A DNA stretch of 64,000 nt from Cephalotus follicularis (taxonomy: Eukaryota > Streptophyta > Magnoliopsida > Oxalidales > Cephalotaceae). Positions 34,301 to 44,842 of the stretch are shown piece by piece. Below the pieces are notes generated by a model. The model had not been told where the DNA came from, searched no databases, and saw only the letters and a list, made by a program, of their open reading frames with translations. A program made the position numbers and the translations under genes. Location of the stretch: positions 124,001-188,000 of the forward strand of contig BDDD01000026.1 of assembly GCA_001972305.1 (NCBI GenBank), read 5' to 3'. Each line of letters begins with the position of its first letter. Positions within the stretch are counted from its first letter, which is position 1.

Positions 34301-35600
34301 AGGAACATATAATAAAAGATTGTTGAGAGATAATGGGACATTCTCTCTAAATGGACAACTCCGAAAAAACCATGTGGAAATGGTATATCCATACGGAGTG
34401 TATGGACTTTGTGGAAAGGGTCCAGTCCATTACATATTTTATAAATCTTCCTATCTCCTTCTGGGTTATGTATTGCACTGGGCAATACTTATCCAAATCT
34501 GATTTCCTTGGAATTCGTCCCCTCCAATATCGAGAGGATATCATATGATCAAGGAGATAATACATGGAGGAAACCTAGCCTAAACCATCGGTTGGTTAAA
34601 GGCTGTCCAGCTTATATAAGAAGGTGGAAACCTTGAAAGCTGGAGGCGTGAATGGATCATTGTTGGTTCATGAGATATCCTAAGGAGGGCTTAAGATATC
34701 ACTTCTACCATCCCAGCGAACAAATATGGTTTTGTTTTGCATTCTGCAAAATTCTTAGAGAAGGAATACCTGATTATAGGAAGCAGTGGGAGTAAGGTAA
34801 AACTAAGAAAGTTTTTACTAGGTAGAAACCCACAGGACGATAAGGAATTATAGGTTGAATCCTCTAAATACATAATTGGGAAAGGATCCCAATCTTAGAT
34901 AGAGTGTCTGTAAGGCACTTCTCTAACGAGAAGAACAGGCAAAGTTTTCGACAACGCTTGAGAGATAGGGTTTCTAGACGATGGCACTGAGCAAATTAAT
35001 GTCATCAAGAGATGATGAGCCTATCAACTACAAGAAGCAGTGAAGAGCACTGATTCCAGGTCATGGTAAGAGGCCATGAATTCCAAAAAAGACTCCATAT
35101 ACGCCTACAAAGTGAGAGACTAGGTATATGCACTCGAAGGCTTAAAATCCTATCGGATGCCAGTAAATCTTCAAGAGGAAGATTGGCATTAATGATCAAG
35201 GTTGAAACCTTTAAAGTGCAATTGGTAGAGAAAGGATATACACTAAGAGAAGAGGTCTGTACATTGGGAACTTTCTCACCAGTTTCAATACCTTAGTCCA
35301 TTTGGATAATGCTTGCAATTATTGCTCATTATGATAATGAGCTATGGCAAATGGCTATCAGTATACAAGAGTGGCTATCTTAAAGAGGACATCTTTTATG
35401 TCCCAAACCAGAGGGATTTACATCCAATGAGCAATCGCACAAGAGGTGCCAACTCCAAAGGTCTACGACCTTAAGCAAGCATCCCGTAGCTGAAATATCC
35501 ATTTTGACTTCTTCGAATACATATATAAGCCTAATGTCTACCGAAAATAGGATAGTCAAGATATCACATTCTTGATACTGTATGTAGAAAACATACTACA
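34301..35600 (+). pseudogene. copia 3 integrase and RT remnants
   Basis: Short matches in shifting frames remain. The GGACATTCTCTCTAAATGGACAACTCC stretch at about 34337 corresponds to the integrase NGILSQWTPPG region, and a YHFYHPSEQ-like stretch lies at about 34700. AIIAHYDNELWQMA is at about 35310, and LYVENILH at about 35577 replaces LYVDDILL, so the catalytic Asp pair is lost. The remnant ends at the CTACA target of the giant LTR. Confidence 0.7.
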
Positions 35601-35972
35601 TGTAACACCCCCGGTTCGGGATTAGGATGTCACCCTCGATTCAGAACCGAAAATGTCACGCTAAACTGAACTACTCGAAACATATCAGCATATCCTAAAC
35701 TTATGTCATTGAAAACTGTAATAAAGTCTCCAATTAAACTGATAAAAGAAAATCTCAGATTCAAAACTTAAATTCTGCTCATAATCAAACTTGTCTCCAA
35801 ATTAACACGTGGTGGTCTAAACATAATATGATAACATAACAAAAACTGGAAATCATAGTCTTGAAAAACATAGCATTACTAAAAGAATTTAACTCAATAA
35901 AATCCTCAAGTCATAGGTTGCTCTCTTATCACACTTGCCCCCAAAGCTCCAAATAACCTGCCGCATGGAAAC

Positions 35973-36604
35973 AAAAAAAAACGCGACTGAGCAAACCTCA
36001 GTACGGATATAGAATCATAAAGCAATACGAAACAAAATAGATTATGAAATAGACCAGTTTCCGAAATCATAACATAACCAAATAAAATAGTTGCGAATCA
36101 AAACAGATACGAAACAGAACAGTGTCCAATTCAAAACTGTATTCAAAACTTCAGAATACGAAATAAAAAATTTTATGAAACAAAACAATTTATGAAATGG
36201 AACAATTCAATCTTTTACAAAAACAGAACAATTGACAACTAAATCAGTTTATGCAAATCAAAAGATGCTCATGTCAAATCATATATATATAGATTCACAA
36301 TTCAGCATAAAGTGAAAGATATATATCTAGCATATCAGTTTCCAAAACTTTTATAAATCCATGTCTTATACTGAGAGATGCAATATCAAATTAAATACAT
36401 ACATATATGTAGGAAGTCTAGAGGGGGGGTTAATAGACTTATAAAAACTACACTAGCAAGTATACTACAAACAATTCAAAAACAATCACACAATTGCGGA
36501 AATATAAAGAGTGTAGGGTTGAGAGAATTGCAAACGGATGTATAGTGGTTCGGCAAACCGCCTACGTCCACTCCCCAAGGCCTCCCCTTGAGTATTTCAC
36601 TATG
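35973..36604. repeat. 632-bp block repeated identically at 44211-44842 (left copy)
   Basis: It begins with A9 and covers 435 bp of giant-LTR flank plus the first 197 bp of the Sirevirus LTR. By eye it is identical, base for base and without gaps, to 44211-44842. Immediately after it the two LTR copies differ at many positions. Confidence 0.95.
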
Positions 36605-37721
36605 TATGCCCCAATCCGGGCTTGAAACTCCAACCGAGCTTCAACAACCTTCGCTCCAACCAAGCAAATACAAGTTTGCTCCAACCGAGCAATACAAGAG
36701 ACAAGCTCTCTTGTTTATATGTGAATGTAGTGTTTAAAGATTACAAATTCACAATGAATTTGTTTACAATTTCACTCAATTTGGACAAAGCTTCTAGTGT
36801 ATAGGGAATGTAAAAATGAGAGCATTGTAATGTATGGGATTGCTTTGAAATGATCTCTTTTGATGTTTGGGAAGCTTAGATGTTAGCTTGATGTGACTTG
36901 AATGAATTTTCAACTTGAATGCTTGATTACTTGTGCAAGAGCTCCACTTTGGCTTAAATACTTGTGCTTCCAACGGATCTATTTTTGAAGTTCTGGTACA
37001 ACCCAGTCGGCTGGATTCCTTGGGCAGTCAGCTGGATTAGATGGCGCGTATTTCAAATATAGCCGTTACATGGAGGCAGTCGACTGCTTCCTCTGGGCAG
37101 TCGGCTAGTGGAGCCTGGAAGTCGGCTGGTGCTCTGTTCTAGTCGGCTGGTTGAGCTGAAATTGGACTTACAGAAGCTACTGCCTGATATTGCACATTTG
37201 GTGACAGTCGTCTAGATTCCTTGGCAGTCGACTGGTTGTCCCTGGCAGTCGACTGGTGCCCTGCTTCAGTCGGCTGGATGAGGTGTAGAAAAGATACAGA
37301 AGCTACTGCCTAAAATGTGCACCCTTGGCAGTCGACTGGCCTTCCTTGGCAGTCGGCTGTCTTGGCCTGGCAGTCGACTGCTCCCCTGTGGCAGTCGGCT
37401 GTCTTGGCCTGGCAGTCCACTGCTCCCCTGTGGCAGTCGGCTGGCCTGTTGTGATCTGCAGTTCCTGGAGTTGCTTTGAAGAACCAGTTGGCTACTCAAC
37501 CCCTGGCAGTCGACTACTCAACCTTGGCAGTCGGTTGGATTGCTTGGCAGTTGGCTGGATTGCCCTGTACCTGCAGAAATAGCCTTGGCACAACTTTGGA
37601 CACAAAATCAAGTGAGTATATGAAATTGTAGCTCAGAGAATTATGCATACAAGTAATATGTGTTTGTTAATCATCAAAATAACATATGTTAATGCAATTA
37701 ACGGGGTGGCAAAGGCCAACA
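36408..37721 (-). mobile_element. Sirevirus 3' LTR (left)
   Basis: 1314 bp from TG (36408) to CA (37721), next to the PPT. The sense strand runs from the GTCGAC/GTCGGC array to a TATA-like TATTTAAG (36960-36953) and ends with a C-rich ACCCCCCCTCTAG block near 36420, a feature shared with the solo LTR at 60100. Confidence 0.92.
37004..37570. repeat. CAGTCGACTG/CAGTCGGCTG array in Sirevirus U3 (left LTR)
   Basis: About 19 copies of a 10-bp motif lie 18-25 bp apart. Perfect palindromes CAGTCGACTG are at 37077, 37225, 37245, 37329 and 37371. CAGTCGGCTG is at 37004, 37267, 37350, 37392 and 37433. On the sense strand the second form reads CAGCCGACTG and contains GCCGAC, the DRE/CRT core bound by DREB/CBF factors. 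The right LTR has the same array at 45243-45740 with fewer units. Confidence 0.9.
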
Positions 37722-37735
37722 ATCTCCCCCTTTTT
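37722..37735 (-). promoter_or_regulatory. Sirevirus polypurine tract
   Basis: The minus strand reads AAAAAGGGGGAGAT directly before the LTR start TGTTGGCC. Further PPT-like purine tracts occur on the same strand near 37881, 38002, 38041 and 38070. Confidence 0.92.
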
Positions 37736-38307
37736 GATGATTGACAAAACATGCTCATTTTGCATAAATTCTTGACAAACTAACCATTTTTAGCTTACAA
37801 AGTTCAGTATTATCAATTCTATGCATAAGGCATAACAGAACCTACTTGCAAAACATTTTCTCAATGAACAAAGCTCAAATATCTCCCCTTATGCAATCTT
37901 CCATTTATACACATTATGCAATGCACATCTCTCCCCAAAATGCAAAACATATATACAACTTTCAAAACATTATATACAACTTTCAAAACATTTATGCAAT
38001 TTCTCCCCCTTTTTGTCAAACAACAAAAAGAGAAACGGAAGCTCCCCCTCAACCAAAGCACGGATTGAAGAGCTCCCCCTCAACATATGCATACATATGC
38101 AATTAAATAAGAGGAGAAAAGCAATCAGATAATCCACATTTATTTAACACAAGAAAAACACACTATCATTAAATAAAACAGTGGCAATTACATAAAGCAA
38201 CTTCCAATTGACTCTTGCACTAAACACATTTCATAAACAACTGACGAAATTCATTACATAACCAAGTTCGAAAATACACTGAAAAACATGGAATGCAAGA
38301 GTGTCGC

Positions 38308-39417
38308 TCATGAGGAATCGGGAGGAGGGTTTTGAGGGAATGCATTCTGGAACATCTGAATGAGAGTGGCTTGACCCTCGTAAATCTGGTCCACTCGTCC
38401 TCGAAGATAGTCGATGTCCGCTTGAGCTAAATCCATCCTAGCCTGAAGTGACTCCAGGGTAGGTCTGTTGCTGCTGCTGCTTGTTCCAACATTTGGTCGC
38501 ATCTCAAACTGCTGACCATCATCATCCTCATCTTCCTCATCTTCTCCTCCAGCTCTCACATTTGCTTGTCCCCTTACTTGCTCTCTTCCCCCAGCCTGTA
38601 GCTTAACCCACAACCCATCCTCAAAACGAATATTGCAATTCCTAAGATCGGCCTTATTTATCAATTACTTATGAGATGGTCTAACACTATGCTCATCATC
38701 GGGGATGTCTAGGTTTAGGGATGCAAAAATCCTACTCAAAAGCATAGGATAAGGGATGTGATTGGGTCTAGATAGCATGTGATTGATTATGAGATAGGGA
38801 AGGTTCACTGGAGTCCCATTCTTAATGCAAGCTACGAATTTAAGGTCTCGCTCCGAAGGAAGAGTGTGCGAGCCTTCTCTTGGGAGAAGTGTGTTTGTTA
38901 CAGGTAAAAGAATAATGTGAGTGGCTATCAGTAGATGACTACTAGTCACATTCATAATTGGGTTAAAATTGGGTTGTTCTAAGCAAATCCCTAAAGCCTC
39001 CAATTTCTCTACATCATTGAAGTGTGTAATTCTGGAATTGGGAATTCCTAGGGTTTCAGCAATTAATTCAGGGGTTATAGAAATTGGATTACCTAGAACA
39101 AATGAATTGGCTACACAAGAAGTTGAATTATCTAGGTTGGCATAAAAAAGTTTAACTAGCCTAGGGTATATAATATGTGATGAGCATAAATAGTCAAACC
39201 AACCCATACCCTCTAGCCAAGTCATAACAATAGCCAAATTACTAACTAATACATCTCTAGATAACCACTTTTCATAATGCAATTTGACAAAGTTAATAAC
39301 TGAATTATATCGAATTTCTTTCTCCTTGGAAAGAAAAAGTTCGTTGTCGTAGTCAATTGCCGCTTGAGAAGCCCTTGGTTGCCTTGTAGCCATGTGCTTT
39401 TGTCTCTTTGGAGCCAT
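38308..39417 (-). pseudogene. Extra Sirevirus ORF (putative plant transposon protein domain), one stop
   Basis: A 369-codon minus-strand frame starts at ATG 39417-39415 and is broken only by one TAA at 38665-38667, after SHK; the same frame continues to 38308. It lies between RNase H and the 3' LTR, the env position of Sireviruses, but I see no signal peptide or membrane segment. The middle (WFDYLCSSHIIYPRLVKLFYANL, GNPISITPELIAETLGIP) resembles the putative plant transposon protein domain found with retroelements and in host copies. The C-terminal part is acidic (EDEEDEDDD) and ends in a likely coiled coil (LESLQARMDLAQADIDYLRGR). Function is unknown. Nothing in it matches gag or pol. Confidence 0.75.
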
Positions 39418-39449
39418 TAGAGTCGAATGCAGGTCGAAAATTGGGAGAT

Positions 39450-39606
39450 TTAGGGTTTATGGCGTTTTTAGAATAGAGAGAATGAGAGAAGGCATAAGGG
39501 AATTCGGGTTTAAAAGCCCTGATTCCCGCACTTCCAGTCGACTGGGCCTTTATGGCCAGTCGGCTGGATATGAGGCAGTCGACTGGACTCTTTGTCCAGT
39601 CGGCTG
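39450..39606 (-). promoter_or_regulatory. Putative internal promoter of the extra ORF
   Basis: On the minus strand, upstream of the ATG at 39417, there are in order: CAGCCGACTG (39606), CAGTCGACTG (39584), CAGCCGACTG (39566) and CAGTCGACTG (39544), spaced 22, 18 and 22 bp. Then come a TATA-like CTTTTAAA (39516-39509), a CT-rich stretch (about 39495-39470) and a telo-box AAACCCTAA (39458-39450). These are common plant core-promoter and leader signs, and the four motifs are the ones that fill the LTR U3. Promoter activity is inferred. Confidence 0.55.
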
Positions 39607-39825
39607 TTTTCTGTAGATTCTGGAAATGCATAAAATTGCCTTATCCAATTGGTTTACAAACCTTTGGTTAACTATTATGGACTAATAGAAACCTAGGTAC
39701 ATGAGCTAATTGATGTCATTGAGTTAAAAACTCAATGTTAAATGCATGATAGATTTTGAAAACCATTTTTCATACCAATTCAACCAACATTTAGCAAAGC
39801 ATTACAATTTCACACATATTGAGAG

Positions 39826-40600
39826 TTAGGAGGGATTTTTCATACCTAGCTCCCTTCGCAATGTGCAGAACCTCTCATTGCCCAGCGGCTTTGTAAATAT
39901 ATCTGCAACTTGATTTAAAGTGTCAATATATTCAAGAAATATATCACCTTTTTCAACATGATCCCTAAGAAGGTGATGCCTAATCTCAATGTGCTTAGAC
40001 TTAGAGTGTTGAACAGGGTTTTTACTCAAATTAATAGCACTAGTGTTATCACATTTTATACAAACATTATTAATACTAATGCCAAAGTCACAAAGTTGTT
40101 GTTTAAGCCACAAAACTTGTGCACAACAACTTCCCGCCGCTACGTATTCGGCTTCGGTGGTTGATAGAGCTACATTATTTTGTTTCTTGGAAAACCAAGA
40201 CACTAAAGAATTGCCAAGGAATTGCCAAGTGCCACTAGTGCTCTTTCTATCAAGCTTGCAACCACCATAGTCGGCATCAGAAAATGCATGTAAATTAAAC
40301 AAAGAATCATTTGAATAAAACAATCCTAATAAAGGGGTGTAGGCAAGATATCTAAAGATTCGCTTAACCGCAATTAAGTGAGATTCTTTAGGTGATGATT
40401 GAAACCTAGCACATAGACATACGCTAAACATTATGTCCGGTCTACTAGCGGTAAGATAAAGAAATGATCCTATCATACTTCTATAAAGCTTTTGATCTAC
40501 CTCTTTACCACTCTCATCCTTGTCGAGTTTGGTCGTTATGCTCATTGGAGTCTTGCAAGGATTTGAGTGTTCCATTCCAAATCGTTTGAGTAAGTCCTTT
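39826..40600 (-). pseudogene. Sirevirus RNase H
   Basis: The open frame 40575-39826 holds the connection (PCKTPMSITTKLDKDESGK, YRSMIGSFLYLTASRPDIMFSVCLCARFQ) and RNase H (FSDADYGGCKLDRKSTSG, STTEAEYVAAGSCCAQVLW, IKCDNTSAINLSKNPVQHSKSKHIEIRHH). It ends with VADIFTKPLGNERFCTLRRELGM. It is intact over this length but its link to RT is broken by a stop near 40615 (YTKDLL...). Confidence 0.92.
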
Positions 40601-40685
40601 GTGTATTTGGATTAGTTGATGAAAGTGCCTTCATTTCCTTGTTGGATTTGAAATCCAAGGAAATACTTGAGTTCTCCCATCATGC

Positions 40686-41647
40686 TCATTTTGAATTCAC
40701 CTTGCATAGTGTTAGCAAACTCAACGCAAATAGAATCGTTAGTAGAACCAAAATAATGTCATCTACATATATTTGCACAATTAAAATATCATTAAACTTA
40801 GTTTTTACAAAAAGAGTTTTATCAACTAAGCCTCTTTTAAAATCATTTTCCAAGAGAAATTTTGAAAGCCTTTTATACCAAGCTCTTGGTGCTTGCTTCA
40901 AACCATAAAGTGCTTTTGAAAGCTTAAAAACATGGTCGGGAAAATGCACGTTTTCAAAACCCGGAGGTTGTTTAACATAAACTTCCTCATTTATAATGCC
41001 ATTTAAAAATGCACTTTAACATCCATTTGATGCAATTTAAATTTTTTAAAACATGCAAAGGCCATTAACAATCTTATAGCTTCTAATTTAGCTATGGGAG
41101 CAAAGGTTTCATCATAGTCAATGCCTTGTTCTTGACTATAACCTTGTGCGACTAATCTAGCCTTATTTCTAATAACCAGCCCATTTTCATCCATTTTATT
41201 TCGAAAAATCCATTTTGTTCCAATGATTGATTGATTTGTAGGCCTAGGAACTAGGGACCAAACATTACTTTTGTCTAATTGGTTTAGTTCCTCTTGCATG
41301 GCCACAATCCAACAATCATCTTTTAAAGCATCAAAAATATTTTTGGGTTCAATATTAGAAATAAATGCTACATTATCACAATACTCCCTAAGAGAGGAAC
41401 GAGTTCTTACCCCTTCGGTAGGATTACTGATTACCTCGTTGTCTTTTACATATTCTCTTTCCCTTCTTGCTATGGGCTCCTTGGTGACTTGAGTTGGATG
41501 GAGTTCTTCTTCATGTACTCCTTCTTCTTCAATTTTGTCAACTTCACCATCTTCTTTGGAGATGTCCAAGCCTTCCATTTGCTCCAATATACCTACATCA
41601 TTAACAACATCTCCCTTTCTCGAAGCACTATTAGACTCTTCAAACAA
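40686..41647 (-). pseudogene. Sirevirus reverse transcriptase
   Basis: The first frame (41647-41003) has an acidic linker, then WSLVPRPTNQSIIGTKWIFRNKMDENG, NKARLVAQGYSQEQGIDYDETFAPIAKLEAIR and the start of the MDVK box. A frameshift lies at about 41003-40950. The second frame (40949-40686) has LSKALYGLKQAPRAWYKRLSKFL and the intact catalytic IYVDDIIL (about 40778-40755). It is one of the better preserved RTs here. Confidence 0.92.
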
Positions 41648-41681
41648 TACATGAATAGACTCTTCAATAATTAAAGTCCTT

Positions 41682-42660
41682 TTATTTAAAAACTCTACAA
41701 GCCCTAGAATTTAAAGAGTAGCCTAGAAAAATTCCTTCATCACTCTTGGCATCAAATTTTCCAAGATTGTCTTTCCCATTATTTAAAATAAAAACTTTGC
41801 AACCAAAAGGTCTCAAATGACTAACATTTGGTTTTCTATCATTAAAAAGTTCATATGGGGTTTTCTTTAAAATAGATCGAATCATGACTCTATTTATTAT
41901 ATAACAAGCGGTGTTCACGGCTTCGGCCCAAAGATATTTAGGCAAATTGTTTTCACACAACATGGTTCTCCCCATTTCTTCTAGGGTTCTATTCCTCCTT
42001 TCAACAACACCATTTTTTTGAGGAGTTCTAGGAGCCGAGAATTTATGGTGAATACTGAGTTCATCACAAAAAGTTTCAAAGCCAAGATTTTCAAATTCTT
42101 TACCGTGATCACTACGTATGCTAACAATAGATAGACTCTTTTCATTTTGAATTCGTCTACCAAATTTAACAAAGGAATCTAAGGCATCACTCTTTAAAGA
42201 TAAGAAAATAACCCAAGTAAATCTAGAATAGTCATCTACAATTACTAGGCCAAATTGTTTATCACCAATGCTTAAAGTTCTAGTTGGTCCAAACAAATCA
42301 AAGTGTAAGAGTTGTAAAATCCTAGTAGTTTAAACCACATTTTTGGCTTTAAAAGAAGTTCTTGTTTGTTTGCCTTGTGCATAAGCATCACAAAGTTTAT
42401 CATTTTCAAATTTCATTTTAGGCAAACCAATAACTAAATCTTTTCTAGAAAGTTTAGCAAGAACATCCACGCTAGCATGGCCTAACCTTCAATGCCAAAG
42501 CCATTTATCATTAGTATTAGCATTAAAGCACACATCTTTGGAAAACATTTCCTTTAAATAAACAACATACACATTGCCTTGCCTATGACCAACAAACTTT
42601 ACAACATTGGTGCTAGAATCAATAATGTGACAAAGTGAGGACTCAAAATTAACTTTATAT
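41682..42660 (-). pseudogene. Sirevirus integrase
   Basis: The pre-integrase zinc region (WRLGHASVDVLAKLSRKDL-like, about 42500-42430) contains stops near 42490 and 42330. The core (42296-41682 plus a few upstream codons) keeps all catalytic residues: HFDLFGP, IRSDHGKEF and NGVVERRNRTL. YLWAEAVNTACYIINR and RPFGCKVFILNNGKDNLGKFDAKSDEGIFLGYS follow. Confidence 0.92.
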
Positions 42661-42662
42661 CC

Positions 42663-42929
42663 TTAATCACATAATTGACTAACACTAAGCAAATTATGCT
42701 TAAGGCCTACAACATACGAAACATTTTCAATCAAATTATTAAATTTGTGACCTATTGAGCCAATGACAACAATTTTGGCTTTGTTGTTATCTCCAAATGT
42801 GACCTTTCCTCCATCAACTTCTTTAAGATCAATGAAGAGGCTTTTGTCACCCGTCATGTGCTTCGAGCACCCGCTATCCAAGTACCATGGTTGTTCCTCG
42901 TTGTGGTTTGCTTGCAAGCACATTTCCAC
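42663..42929 (-). pseudogene. Sirevirus aspartic protease
   Basis: The frame has PWYLDSGCSKHMTGDKSLF with an intact D-S-G box, then GKVTFGDNNKAKIVVIGSIG and NLLSVSQLCD, the usual end of the copia protease before integrase. It overlaps the end of gag (42874) in another frame. Confidence 0.9.
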
Positions 42930-44210
42930 CTACAAAAATGTCAAAAGATTTTGACCTTGGTACCCATTGTTTGTTGGGTCCTTTATAGTTACATTTTTGA
43001 CTAATTGTTCCCTCGGGAACCCAAACTTGTCTAAATGTAATATGATTGTGATTAGGACATGGTCTAGTGTGTGAACTAGAGTGACCAATCCTTTTAAAAC
43101 ATTTATTAATTACATGTCCTATCTTATGGCAATATGTACAATGAGGTCTAGTTTTAGTCTTCTTCAACTTAGCCTTAACCTCTAGAGGAGCATAGCCTAT
43201 ACCGGTTTTGTCTAAATATGATCTTTGACTAGCTAGCATCTCCTCTAATTTCTTGCTACCTAGTGTGAATTTGCTAAATGATTTTTCTAAGTTCACATTC
43301 TTTTCTTTTAGTGATTCTACTTCCTTTTCTAAAGCAATGTCATTAGATGGAGTAGGTTTAACTATATTATCAACCTTCTTAGCAAGTTCATGTTCTAAAA
43401 TATCAATATCATTTTTCAAATGTTCATTCTCAATAACTAGTAAATCCTTTTCTTTTTCAATACTAGTCAAGTTTTTCTTAAGTGAAGAACATTGAGAACA
43501 TTTGTTTTTAAACTCAACAAGCAATTCATCAAAAGCAAATTGCAATTCACCGAAAGTGTAAGAATCATCTACCTCATTTTCACTATCCTCATCGTCACTT
43601 AATGCCATGAAGCAAAGGTTTGCCACTTGCTCGGTGACTTCATCATCGGATGATTCGTCATCACATAGGTGCCATGCTTTGAGGGCTTTCTTTTTGAAGA
43701 GCTTCTTCTTCTTTGATTGTGGACAATCTACTTTGATGTGTCCCGATTTGTTGCATTCAAAGCATGTGGGAGGATCCATTTTGCTTCCCTCTCCTTTGTT
43801 GAAGTTCTTCTTTTGAAACCTTCTCGCTTTATTCATCTTTGCGAATTTGGTGAATCGTTTCGCAAAGAGAACGTAGTCCTCTTCTTCTAGCTCCTCATCA
43901 CTCGTAATTTCTTCTTTATGAGTGCTTTTGAGAGCTATTTCCTTCCTTGTTTCCTCGTGCGACTTTGTCTCCACAAGGTTGGCGGATTTCTTGTTCAATT
44001 TTACCTCATGAGTCATGAGGGAGCCAAGAAGTTCTTCAATATCCATGGTCTTTAGATCCTTTGACTCTTTAATTGTCGTCACCTTGGGTTCGCACTCATC
44101 ATTGAGACACCCTAGAAATTTCCTAACAAGTTCATCCTTTCCAAAGACCTTGCCAAGACCAAGTAAACCATTAGTAATATCAAGCAACCGGTTATATAAA
44201 TTCTTGATGG
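42874..44210 (-). pseudogene. Sirevirus gag, N-terminus lost
   Basis: About 445 codons are open. Visible are the capsid part (GKVFGKDELVRKFLGCLNDECEPKVTTIKESKDLKTM, IEELLGSLMTHEVKLNK), a basic region, the first CCHC (CFECNKSGHIKVDCP), acidic stretches, a long coiled coil (SIEKEKDLLVIENEHLKNDIDILEHEL...VESLKEKNVNLEKSF), a LDKTGIGY motif and a second CCHC-like motif (CTYCHKIGHVINKCF). This large gag is characteristic of Sireviruses. It is cut at 44210: upstream codons come from the duplicated flank, so the start Met in the frame is not native. Confidence 0.92.
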
Positions 44211-44842
44211 AAAAAAAAACGCGACTGAGCAAACCTCAGTACGGATATAGAATCATAAAGCAATACGAAACAAAATAGATTATGAAATAGACCAGTTTCC
44301 GAAATCATAACATAACCAAATAAAATAGTTGCGAATCAAAACAGATACGAAACAGAACAGTGTCCAATTCAAAACTGTATTCAAAACTTCAGAATACGAA
44401 ATAAAAAATTTTATGAAACAAAACAATTTATGAAATGGAACAATTCAATCTTTTACAAAAACAGAACAATTGACAACTAAATCAGTTTATGCAAATCAAA
44501 AGATGCTCATGTCAAATCATATATATATAGATTCACAATTCAGCATAAAGTGAAAGATATATATCTAGCATATCAGTTTCCAAAACTTTTATAAATCCAT
44601 GTCTTATACTGAGAGATGCAATATCAAATTAAATACATACATATATGTAGGAAGTCTAGAGGGGGGGTTAATAGACTTATAAAAACTACACTAGCAAGTA
44701 TACTACAAACAATTCAAAAACAATCACACAATTGCGGAAATATAAAGAGTGTAGGGTTGAGAGAATTGCAAACGGATGTATAGTGGTTCGGCAAACCGCC
44801 TACGTCCACTCCCCAAGGCCTCCCCTTGAGTATTTCACTATG
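44211..44842. repeat. 632-bp block repeated identically at 35973-36604 (right copy)
   Basis: A copy of giant-LTR flank plus LTR start, joined through A9 (44211-44219) to the middle of gag. It sits where the Sirevirus leader and PBS should be. The identity ends inside the LTR at 44843. Confidence 0.95.

Noticed and set aside
39450..39458. AAACCCTAA as a telomeric repeat
   Set aside because: A single copy just before an ORF is a telo-box-like leader motif, not interstitial telomere DNA.
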